From: Cristatella mucedo
Lineage: Eukaryota; Bryozoa; Phylactolaemata; Cristatellidae
Assembly: GCA_009760855.2 (NCBI GenBank)
Contig: WPIO01000003.1
Span: forward strand, 10,258,501 to 10,322,500
Reading direction: 5' to 3'
Length of the DNA stretch: 64,000 nt
The position numbers were made by a program, and so were the translations under genes. Shown here one piece after another: positions 10,876-23,100 of this stretch (position 1 is the stretch's first letter; each line of letters opens with the position of its first letter). Under the pieces are notes generated by a model. That model was given only the letters and a program-made list of their open reading frames with translations. It was not told the origin of the DNA and did not search any database.

Positions 10876-13800
10876 CTATCTATGAGGTGTGGCGACATGC
10901 TTGCCTTCCCCATTGCCAATGCCATCGCCATTAATGCTGCTGCCGTCGCAGTTCAGAGAGAGACCCGAGTAGTAAACACTGCTGTCCGAGCAGCACCGGG
11001 CAAGGCCGCTGATTGTCGACGTCCTGGGCAGCAGCTGCGGCTGCCATTGGAGGGCATCCTCACGATCGGCTCCCAGCAGCTGTGGGCGCTGCTGCAGCTG
11101 CCAGCTGTCCCACGATGATAGGCCGCTCAGTTGGCTGTGGTCGGTCGGTGACAGCTGCTGAGGCAGCGACAGGGGCACGTGCAGGCAGTCGTCGGATGCC
11201 ACGGCGCGAGACGACGTGAATCGCCACGACTGAGGGTCGGAGTAGAGAAGCGACGGGAGCGACTGAGCCGAAGCTGTGAGCAGCTGCGAGGAATGCGTGA
11301 TCGCATCTAGCGATGCCGTATCGTCGGCATGACTCGGCGGTGGCTGTGACCGGCGAGCTCCATAGCTATAGTCGACGAAGTCCGACGGCGGGAGCGGCAC
11401 AAGCGACACACCCGCCATTGCTGAGTCGCCACGAGCTTGGCACAAAGCAGGTGGTGGTGGTGGCATAGGGAGACAAGGCGGAGCAAGGTGCCGTGGAGGT
11501 GGTGGGGGAAGAGGCGAAGCGAGGAGCTGTGGAGGCCGAGGGAGAGAAGGTGGCACAAGGAGCGGTGGAGGCCGATGGGGAAGAGGAGGAGGAGGTGGAG
11601 GAGGAGGCGGAGGAGGTGGAGGCGGAGGAGGTGGAGGCGGAGGAGGAGGCGGGGGATGAACCGGTCTCTGGCTGGGACGTGTGTAAGTGGCCAACGTGCA
11701 GGCTGCGCTGCCGCTGTGCTGCCCAGAGCGCTGGCAAGTGGGGCGAGCTACCGGCTCAGACTCTACACTCAAGCCGGCCAGCGCCTCCGTCGGCAGCTGA
11801 GCACCGCTTTTCGGCATCAGCAATCTGCTCTCGGGATGCAGAGATACGGCTTCACGAGCTCGTGCTGCTGCAAGCTCGTTGACTGTTGAGGTTTCACCGG
11901 TAGGGTTGCCTGCTGCTGCTGCAGAGGACAGAGCCGGTAAGGACGGCATGACATCACGGAGCCGACCGTGGCTGGACGAGTTGGCAGCATCAAAGTTCGA
12001 GCTCCTCTGCTGATGACGATGATGGGCACTTTCACTGCTAGCTGTGTACGGCAGCCGTGGCTGGGAGGCGATATCGTGAAGAGGCCGAACCGTGCGAGAC
12101 TCCCCGGCTTCGTTCTGGTGCCGGCGCTTGATTGCAGCAGTGTCATCGCCCGCCGATGCCAGAGCTGAGCTGGCTTCCGACAGGCTGGGGGTGGCAGCAC
12201 CCATCGAGAGGCTCCTCGCAACACTGAAGCCGTTATTGCCGCCAGCACTGCGGGCAGTGGAGCCCTCAGCCGCGACGGCGCATTCGCGACCGCCGACGGC
12301 AAATGGCCGCTCAGGCCACCCTCCCGACGACAGGCTCCGAGCGACCTCTTTGCGAACCATGGAGCGCCACCGGGTGGGCGGTCGTGGCAGCGACTCGGCG
12401 CCATTGCTGCCCTTCTCGAGTGGTTGGCTGCTGCTGTTACTGCTTCCACTTCTGCTGCTGCACCCCGGGGCTTGCTCTGTTTGGTTCCATAGAAGACTGC
12501 AATCGGTCTGAGGTGCGACAGCAATGCTGCAGCCGCTTTGCCGGATGGCGGCAGCGGCGAGCACAACCTCGGTGCGCCGTGAATGATCTGGACCACCCAT
12601 GCTGTCGAAGCACGCTTGCTGCCGAATCGCCTTTGTTGGCTTAAGCTCGACGACGATGCTGGACTCACGCCCGTTTTTGTGCCGCATCCACTGCATCATA
12701 GCATGCTGGCGAGAGCGAGACGGTAAGTCCTCGTCACGGTCGGCATCGTCGGACGAAGTCTTGGGCTGCGCCTCGTCACTGAAAGAAGCCGAGCACTGGC
12801 CGACTGCATAGCCGTTGTGGCCATCGTTGCGGTCAGGTCGGTCGCCATTAGCGGCCATCCACTGGGAGGCCATAGTTGAAGACCGGCTACTCGGCAGACG
12901 CTTCCCTCGGTTCTCAAGGCCTGCAGGAGCAGCCGAGTGCAACCCAGGTGCAGCTCCATTGCTGCCTGGATGCCCTGATGGGCTGCCCCAAGTCGATGGT
13001 GGAGGCGATGATGACAGAAAGTGTCTCCCATGATGCATCGGCGGCGCCGCCACGGTGCGTGCCACCTCAGCTGTTAGGCGATCCTCACTGCCGTCACCAA
13101 TGCCTGCCGCCGCCGGCGGTGGCGAGGTTGCTTCAGGATATATCGCTTTCAATCGAGGCGGCTTGGGTGGCCGCTCCCATGATGAGCCCCTACCGATGGT
13201 GGTTACACGCTCCGTCTCGCCGACGCTGCTAGGGTTGAGCGATTGCGAATTGCAATGGTTCGCCTCATCATCGGCGTCGTCATCAACGTTGCTGCCACCG
13301 AGCGAAGCAGCCGAACGGCCGCTGCCACCATAGACAAACGGTGCCCAGCCACACGGCTCTAATCCGTAGGGCGGCTGCTCTCTATTCGAGCCACCGATGC
13401 GCAGGGTTCGGCTATCCGCACTTGATACATCGCCCCAGCAGCCGTCGACCATGTCGAAAGACGACTGCTGATCGCCCACGAAAGGGGGCGGATAAGTGTC
13501 GGGCTCGTCCAGCGGTCGCGCCTGACTTGAAGCGGCAACTGGCGACCACGGCAAATGAACAGCCAAATCCGAGTAGGCGGCGTGGCTCGACTGAAAAGCC
13601 GCGCCGAGCGGGCTGGACGTCAGGTTGGAGATGCCGGCACCATTGCTGTAGCCGTAAGCGTTATCCAGCAAAGCCGGCGCTGGCTTGTCGTGCTCGGAAA
13701 GCAGGACATGGGGCGCCCAGCCATAGCAGTCGGGGCTCGCAGTGCCTGACGGCGGCAACAGCATTGAGGCTGCTTCGGCCTGGCCGACAGTCGAGTGGCC

Positions 13801-14275
13801 TTGGTCGTGCCAGCCAGGATTGACGGACGGCGACCAGCCGTAACCGATGGCGGCCGAAGGTGACTGGCAGGCACGAGTACGACGCGTCTGCTCGGCGGTG
13901 GCGTCGTCGTCATCCAGGGAGCGCCGCCCTCGACGCTGCTGCTGGTGTTGGGATGACGACGACGAGGACGAAGTCAAATCCGGTGACCAGGCTGCAAGCT
14001 GCCTTAAAGACGGGCCGGTGGAGCAGGGCTGGGAGGCACGGCCAGGGGTCGACAAAGACCGCCTGGCCGAGCGCAAGCTGCCGGTGCGCCGGCTCAGAAG
14101 CGCCCTGCCGAGAGTGGCGGCCGAGGCCGGGTCGGGCGACCAGCTGACGTGGCGTGCCAGCACGCGCTGCACAGGAGACGACTCGAGCTCGGTGATGGTT
14201 CGCTTCGCAGGTGACGACTCGACAAGGTCCGCAGCCACTTTGCTGTTGAAGCCCAAATCGGAGACCATCTCGTGC
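10876..14275 (-). CDS. Giant last exon of the dystrophin-superfamily gene (1132 codons, disordered W-S/A-P tail)
   Basis: The exon starts after a TTTTTTATAG acceptor at 14276-14285. The first base completes a Lys codon from the 20-nt upstream exon, giving K-HEMVSDLGFNSKVAADL. An upstream in-frame ATG at 14334 lies in the intron and is not the start. The encoded tail is low-complexity (Ser, Pro, Ala, Gln, Gly, His). It carries six Trp motifs: VSWSPD (~14140), AAWSPD (~13990), GYGWSPS (~13826), YGWAPHV (~13714), LPWSPVA (~13546) and CGWAPFV (~13346). A run of about 25 prolines lies near 11583-11656, followed by further PPP-rich, formin-like stretches. The stop (TAG) follows HVATPHR. Long intact frame, GC-rich codon use and phase match support it being coding. 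Confidence 0.85.
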
Positions 14276-17200
14276 CTATAAAAAATGTAGCAGCATGAGG
14301 GGCAGAAGCCTGCATGCACTCCTCCGAAAGCCATCGGCCACTGCCACTGCTAGACAAAAAATTGCAAGCAGAAGAGACAAGGAGAGGCGATGTGTGCAGA
14401 AGGGTGGTAAAAAAAAAGATTAATAGCGGCTCTCAGGGCAACCTTTAAAGTAAATGATAGCTAGAGGCTGAGGCAAATTTGATACTAATGATTGACAAGC
14501 GATTTCTTTCTTCTTGGATATCTCACCCCTGGTGACAGAAGCCACATAATGATATTTAAGATACAGGTTAAAGTTGATGGTTAGCTGATTCAGAAGCCTC
14601 ATTTATATAGCCGCAGAACAGCCTTAACGGCAATCACAATGCTTGAAGTGGGCAATAAAGGATTGCACAGAGCAGGACTGAAACCCACGATCTGGGTCAT
14701 GAAAAGCTAGCGCTTAAAACCTGCAAGAGTAATAAGAAGTGTTTAGGCAAGCACTGAGAGGTGAGAATTCTCAACAAAGCAGTAAGCAAGAGCACCTATA
14801 GCTAAAAATCACTTTACTGCTGCTGCAACTGCTGACTCTTTAATATGTCAATGGGTATTTTCAAATATTCAAACTATTGCTTGCCTGAGAAGGTGCTTGC
14901 ACTTCACGACCCAGGTTGAGGGTTCAAATCCTGCAGTAAGCAATCCTTTATTATTGCTCACTGCAAGCAGGAATGGCAGCTGCTAAGGCTCTTCAGTCGC
15001 TATTTCAATAAGTTGAATAGGCCGACCTCTAACTCAGCTTTACCTCATAATACTATTAATACATCTTTTCTATAATGCTCAAAGTGTACTAAATGTTATT
15101 CTAGGCACTTCACATAGGCTGTAAAGGAATCACATTAACAGATTAGGAATACTAGCATGCACCATTGCAGCAAACCGTGTTCTTTTTCAAGATTATTTCT
15201 ATTCATCACAAGCAAATAAAGGACAATTCTGTGGACAAATCATACGCTGTAGGGACCAGGTGGTTTTTAAGGAGAATTGAACCCAAGTGTGATATAAATT
15301 TGTAGAAACCCCATGGTTTCCTGGACTTCTCATAAGACAGCCAAAGGCAAGTGCAGACTTGTTCTAGGGTCGGTGCATGTGAGTAACAATTGTGTAGCAC
15401 ATGCACTCTAGCACTACCCAATGGTCATGCCAAAATGTCATCTTATTCGCAGTTCTGCACTCCACGCCGATGCATGGCGACCGGATTGATGGCAGTTAGC
15501 TTGAGATGAATAGCAAAAATTTCGGAGCCGGCCAAATGCAGGGTGAGATTCTTAAGACAATGTATGATAACTCAAATGCCAAGTGCAAAAGACTGTACTG
15601 GTATTCCCTCACCAGGCTAAGCATCGTACCACCCGCTTTTCGGAATCTAATCGTTTACCTATACCTCATACGAACCTCAAATCCTTTAGAGCCTTTTGCT
15701 CGTATACTCCCAAAGCCTGTAACTCACTTCCGATTGGCGTCACGATTTCCCCTGACTTGGCCACATTTAAAAAGAAGGCAAAACTGCATCTATTTATCGC
15801 AGCATTTAGTGGGTCCGTATGATTCATCCTTTGTGTGCTTATGTGTGCTGACACTGTGCGTGCTGCCACTAACCATATTTGCATGCTGACCATGTGCATG
15901 TCACCTCTAACCATGTTATGCTTGTTGTCATGAGCAGGCTACCACTAACCATTTGATCATGGTTCCTTTTCAGCAAATGTTAAGTACATTATGTGCTACG
16001 TGAAACTGGTAAGCAGTAGCTCCATAAGCTCCCACTTCTTCAACACGCCTTGTTTTGCTTACTATCATTTAGAAAAATATAACCTCTGATTAATATGCTA
16101 ATTGCCTTAATCATTATTGATGAATCAACTCAGCACTCGTGCTTAAAACAACATAAACGGTACTGCAGCTGTCGTCCGATTGATGAATAATTAATTGCAC
16201 TGCGCTCATGCGTAGTGACACGTGTCCTACATAGCACCCGGGCAGCCAAGCCAATACGCCCACGACAATCAAAGGACAAGCCTACCTGTCCAACACAGAC
16301 TCTGCCGCAGCAGTGCTGCCACCCAGGTGCTTGTTTTTGAACAGCACCATGCGCCTCCTCAGCACTTTGCATGCAGAGACGAGTCCTGACGTCTTTGCCG
16401 TCTGTAAACGTATTAGCAGAGTGGTATTTGTAAACGTATTAGCAGTACTTTACATATTAACAGATTCAACTCTACCGACGAGCAAGGCTGCATAGCGAAC
16501 GAAGCCCAAACGAGACCAGAGCAGTTGCTTCAGCATACACACGTGATCATACTGAGAGTAGGCAAAGACGTCCAGGGTCGGCAGCATACCAACATGTACT
16601 AAAAGAGCAAGCACATGTACAGTTAAAGAAGGAAGAAGAGAAGAGAGGCACAGAGACAAAACGAGAGACACACACACAGACACACAACACATACACATAC
16701 AAATACGCACACAAAGCTCGCACTCACATAGAGCCAGGCAGTGGAAGAGAAAAGGGGTGAGGTTGCCACATACAAAAAGGTAGATAAACAAAAGACTACG
16801 GCAAACAAGCAGTCGGAGGCACTTACTTCTCTTGAGGCAGGGCAAGCTGCATGGGGGAGGGTGTCGTGGTCATGGCAGCGGCTTACCGCACGACAATGCT
16901 CGTCAACCTGATGGGTCCGCTTGTGCCTTCTGCACTCGACGGCAGTCACAAAGCAGTTGAAGCAGAGATTGACGTTGAAGCACTCCCGGCATTCATACCT
17001 GATTGGAAAAACAGTCTAGCTAAGGTTCCTCACTCATCGCAAGCGTTTCTCAATCTTATTTCACCATTCTCACTCTTTTCCATGTGCTACACTCACTAAT
17101 TCTCGGTAGTTCTCTTGGAAGGGTGAAAGTTAACGCTTTTACTACACTGCAGTGCAGCGACTGAAAAATACATTCGGTGAACAAATCGCGGAGGCACTAT

Positions 17201-18580
17201 ATTTTCAAAATAATAACACGAATATGTGTGGCTCCTGTACAACTCAGCAAGAAAGAAATAACTGACCGCACAAAGATTGAAAAGGGTGGCAGTAGCTGAG
17301 AACAAGCAGCTACCGCGGCACCATGCTTTATTCTCACCAGCATGCTACCTGACAGCATGCAAGAGTAAAGTATAGATCGACTGATTTAACGGTCACAATT
17401 AGTTAGCAGCAGAAGGGCTGCTTGCAGTGAGCTACAAAGAATGGCAATCGACAGGGCTCAAACCCACGACCAGGGCCGTGAAAATGTAGAACTTATAACA
17501 CACCTATTTAGGACAGCATTTAGTGGGTCCCTGTGATTCGTCCTTCATGTGCTTATGCGTGCTGACACTGTGCATGCTGCCACTAACCACATTTGCATGC
17601 TTACCCTGTGCATGTCACCCCTAACCACGTTGTTCATGTTGTTTATCAAGCATGATATTACTCACCATTCAATCGCGTTTCCCTTTGCAGCAAATGTAAA
17701 GCGCCTAGGAATATATTGAGTTCTCTAAGGGCGCTTTATCAAGTGCATTATTATTATTAGGCTCATAGTTTTAAAGCCACATGCTTGCAGCAGCACGATG
17801 CTGGTTCCCGGCACACAAAACCACAGCCTACCGCAAAGCCAAATCTTTGGAGAGGAGGGGGTGTCACCGAGGAAGGGGGTAACTCGGTGCTCTTGCATTA
17901 CATCTAACGAGTAAAGGCACCAGTCATGCTGAACGCACAGCGACACCCCTTCCCTGAGCTTTTCAGGCTGCTTCGACATGCAGCTGGACATGTAGAAGCC
18001 CACACATACAACTTAAACGATTACTTCAAATTACTTCAAGCCAAACTGTCCTGCACACACTTCTAAAACTAATACTACAATAAAAACTACTATTACTAAA
18101 AAGATGGCAGTTCAGGCCAGTTGGAACGTGTGTAGACACAGGGCTATGTGCTATTTTGATGCTTTCGGTGACACAGTTAATGCCAAAAAGATAATTTATT
18201 TGTATAACGCCCTAAAAGAACTTAATTTCCATTCAGCAGGCTTTTCACACATGCCGCAGGGCTTCAGTTCACAGCCTCGGTCGTCAAAGGCGTCGAGCAC
18301 CTTAACTCCTGTGCAGGCATTTGAGCAGAGCAAAGGAGACGGCAGCCCCATGCTGCATGTTGTGTACAGGGTCGATAGTGTAAGCCAGCTCCCATCTTGC
18401 CTGTCTACGTTTAAAGAGGACCGGCAGCAACGTTTTGGGCCTGTTCTATGGGTAGTGCTTGATCACTTGATCACTGAAGGCACTTGTCATGAAGCTCATG
18501 AAGAACCTCTACTAGCCTGGTAAAAGCAAACTGTACTGTACACACGCAGCCTACAGCTAAACACCAGAAAGGAAGAAAGA

Positions 18581-18644
<64 letters not shown>

Positions 18645-20101
18645 TCGTTCTGCTAAACCACTGCTGCTTTGATTTTGATGAGTGTTCCTTCAAACAAAAA
18701 TATATATCAAGCTATTTAGCCAACCACACAAATAACAATACTCAGCCGAGCACTCGAACTCAGGAATAACAGTAATTACTAACTGTCCTACAGAGTTATG
18801 ATGTATGTTTAAGGCAAATTATGAAGAACAAACCAACAGCCACCGTCAAATGCCGTGGGCAAACACCACAGCAGTTTGGATACAGACAGCCTGACAGTCA
18901 TCAGGCTGCTTTGGCCTCTCAGCACTAGAGAAGCACACTGCCTGCATTTACAATAGGTTGAATTCACACTATCGATCAATTCAAGAAGAGTGCATTTAAT
19001 GCATGGGGCACGTGGCATAGTTGAAATATTAATCGGGAATAAGATAAATCTTAATTATCTATTCATTTATTTATATGCATTAGCATATGAGTGTATTGCA
19101 TTCATTGTATTTTGTTAATCCAAGATAAACAGCTTTCTCTCATTAACGACATAATGGCACTACAATGGTACTGGCTAGATGCCCACAAGTGGAATGCAGA
19201 CACTTTCTTCCCCCACACTGCTTAGTTCATTCACATTATAAGCCTTTGCCACGCAAGCTGTAATAAGTAGTATAACCACTGGTCATCATTTAACAGCCCA
19301 TGTCAACCATTGGAGTTCCTGTTAACATAAGTAAGCCACAGAAGATGACAGCAACAGAGGAAGCAACTGCTACATAATTAGCTGTTTCATTCCTCAGCTT
19401 AAAGACCGTTGCCGACAGAAGCTTTAGCTCTGCAGGTCCTAGACTGTGGAACTTGCTTCCGCAATTCTTACACAACAATGCAACAACAACTACTCTCCTG
19501 ATGCCGAATATGGCTCATCTTTTCCAGCGGTCCTGAGCTGCTACTTCCATACCACTCACAACTTCAACTGCTCGCCTGACTCTGCTATGCTTCCCACTTT
19601 CTGTTTGTTGCGTGAGATGAAGTCAACAGACGATTCTTACGAACAACAGACGATTCCTACAGACTCAACAGATACTGTGAGAAACGTGTGCCTTTTCAGT
19701 TCTATTAAAATGCCGTCAGGTCAGGTGACGTGACGTCAGTCAGCAGTTAGTTCCAGGCTTTGGAAGCACATGAGCTTATGACACGGTCTCCAAAGGAATC
19801 AAGATGGGTTACAGGCACAGCTGGTCAGCTCAGAATTTTACCAAGTTGCCCATTTTAGCCTCTGCTATAAACAAGCCCCAATAGCTAAAGGGGAGTGATA
19901 TCTTTGCGTGGGGCAAGTTAGGTACCTCCATGAAATCGCTTCTATGGCCCAGCCTCTTGTTTGGTGAATCTTGCTTCACGGCGTGTGGGCAACCAATGGC
20001 AAATCTTGAGCACAGCATGGCGGTGTGCATATTAAATCTATCCATCCATTTATCTATGCCTCTTTCTTATTGCTAGCTGGCTTTAATCTTTCTCCTAAAT
20101 A

Positions 20102-20161
<60 letters not shown>

Positions 20162-23100
20162 GGTACGTGTAGGCACAAACATGCACAATACACATGTGCA
20201 CACAGTATCTAATGCAGGCGTTGACGCTTGAATGCACAACTAGGTAATCAGTCATAAGGCTACCTTAATAGTTCCTACGGTCCTCTTTTAGCTGACCCAT
20301 AGACTCTTCTCAGCAGAAGCTCTAACAACACCCATGCTTGCTGCTCAGGTGAGTGCTGCACCGCAATGCTGCTGCTGCTGCTGCTGCTACGTAGCTGATG
20401 CTCATAGCTGGCTTCTTCCTCACACTATGATAGCCCACATAGTGCTGCTTCAGGGCCATACGCAGCATAAACCAGCAGCTTCGGTTCTGCGACATCTACT
20501 CCTTACGTATTGTGCCATGTGCGAGTGGAAGGCCTGGGGGGGGGGGTGCGCTTTGCAACACATGCTCACCTCAAGCCCACAATCGGCTCGGCTCGACAGC
20601 CTGCACATTTCACATTGTGCTGCTCTGTAAAAAAAGAAAAGAAACATAACCAATGAATGGGCACTTGAAGCAAAGAATCAATTTCCATAGTATACTTCAT
20701 TTTAAATATTTCATTAAACATTGCATCTTTATACCGTTTTAATTGCCGGCAGAAGGTCGGGCCCAGCCCCTAGCAGTGTACCCATACATCTAATCTCCAT
20801 AAGCCTTGCTAGCATGCATTAGTTTCTATTTATAGTAGACTTATCCACCCATCGATTATTGTTCGTGTGGATTGCCCATATTTTGAACTGCTGGTGAGTT
20901 GAAGAGAACACGACCACTAGATACCATGCCCACCAATTAATTATCGGAGCCTTTTGAGTATTTTATGACTCGGAGATAGGTAAATAAGCTTTGCCTAGAT
21001 TGCAAGCACTCTAGCTTAGCTTAGGTCTATTTACCCTGTCGTTTTAAAGTGCTTCTCAAAATTCTTTGAGTCTTTGCGCTCTAAAATGGCTTGAGAGCCG
21101 ACCATAAAACTCATGACTATTCCGACACCCGCATAGGCTGCGTTGCATAGCCTTAAGGAACATGATGCAGGCATCTGGGCTTTCCAATGAACTCTTAACC
21201 TGAATATACACGGATATAGTGTTCAGTCATTGCAGACTGAAGGTGCATTTTTCGATAACAAACTGTGTACTCTACGCAACTTCCCAGACTAACATTTAAA
21301 AATAATTGCAGCATCCTGCAAAAACCAACCTGATAAAAGTAAGGCTGGAGCCATTAGACCATAGCAGAAAACCTCCAGAAACCAGCAGAACTCGATGTGC
21401 TTTTGGATGGTATAACCCTATGCTGCTAGTTAGATGAAGGGTGTGGCTTGGAAATAATGTCCAGGTGAAAAAGAAAGCTAGCATTTCATTTCAGCAGCAG
21501 GAGCAGCAGACAAAGCCATAGGTGGCAAGTCAGACCTGTCATCAAAGTTGGTTCGGAAAAACCAGCATGGTACTGGCAGTGCTGGAGATCTCACGTATGT
21601 CATCTGTGACATAAAAAGGATCTCTGTCAAAGCTATGCTAAGCTTAAATTTTTCAGCTGGATGCAGAATTAAAAGAATATGCTATTGAAGTGCAGGACAG
21701 ACAGTTCAGCTACTCATCTAAATGATGGTAACGTTATTCCAGGAGAGTTGAAATATCAACCACAGTCCTTGATGAATATATCGCAGAGCAAGCTGCAGAA
21801 ACAAGTCTTGGGAGTAGCATATCACGAATGGTGATAAGCATGCATATTCGTAGCGTACAATACAGATACTTCGTGGCTTGGAATAGGAATAGCTAGCTGA
21901 GTATACACACGAGAAGAGGACAGCAAATTCCGACAAGACGTGCATTTAGACTCTTAGAATGAGCTTTTAGGAATAGGGACAAGCTGCTTTCTGTGGGATA
22001 TGAGCTAACCCAATGCATCCAACTCGGCTAAAGCAGCGGCACCCGGCATGCTTTTTCGAAAGGAAGGCATTTTCAGAAGGCTTTGATGTTTTTCTCGTCT
22101 TTGACAACCGGCTCAGCAACGCTCTCTAATCTGCACGTGATAAGGAATTCGATTATAGAGCTGTTGTTTTGGTATGTGTGGCAGAAATCGTATGCTAGGT
22201 CACTTTGAGCAAGTCAATCCTTAGATAAGTCCTGTTAACGAGACAGTGTTCCGAAGTCTCTGGTTTTACTCTTGAAAATGACATCGGATGGCTTCCGCAT
22301 TTCAAATATTAGGTCACTTTGAGCAAGTCAATCCTTAGATAAGTCCTGTTAACGAGACAGTGTTCCGAAGTCTCTGGTTTTACTCTTGAAAATGACATCG
22401 GATGGCTTCCGCATTTCAAATATCCCTTTGCCAGATAACCAAGCTGCTCTGTCTGTGTCCCAGATCATGTTTAACTGCGCAAACAACTCCCCGATCATAC
22501 GTAGAGCATCGACAAGCCACTGGACAGAAAGCACAGCTTCAACATTGGTGCTTTATCTTTGGATGGCTGACCATGCTCAGACTTGCAAGTGGTATATAAT
22601 CAGAACGCTTTTTAATTTAGACTTGAGAACAAAATACACAAGAACCTCAAAATCGCAGCAATATAGCTCAGAGAGCTTGCGAGTAGTAGTTTGCTGAACA
22701 AGTGCAATCTGCTCATTCAAACTCAGGAGTTGTGTTTTTATGAGCGCAGCAATTGATAACATCGACCACATCCAAAATCCACAATGAGATCCATCCCATG
22801 GAACTTCAACCTTGCTATTCCAGCATCCAATAAAAAATTCTCGAGAGACCAAGCAAATACATAGAAACCAAACAGACGAGGCAACCGAAATCGATGCAGC
22901 AACTAGCAAATTCGGACCTGCCCGAGCTCTATCCGGAAGTGCCACCAGTACACTAGGAAACCTCCATAGAACCTCCTGCTAACAGACTTGCACTCCAGAA
23001 AAACTCAAACTCATACGATTGCAAGCTCTCTAGGTCTACGCGAGTTCAAAGTCTAGCTCGTAGTAGTAGCAAAATTGGATTACATAATACGACTCTATAT

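Noticed and set aside
11437-11889. Plus-strand Arg/Trp- and Glu-rich frames opposite the giant exon
   Set aside because: They are antisense shadows of the Pro/Ser-rich coding repeat, without family resemblance.
14276-14334. ATG at 14334 as the start of an 1152-residue protein
   Set aside because: A TTTTTTATAG acceptor lies at 14276-14285 within this segment. The phase after it fits the upstream microexon, so the first 19 codons are intronic.
22577-22945. Minus-strand hydrophobic frame (resembling a membrane-receptor fragment)
   Set aside because: It has Phe/Leu-rich stretches but no recognised family and no consistent splice sites. It lies inside an intron of the dystrophin-like gene, so it is not reported as a gene.
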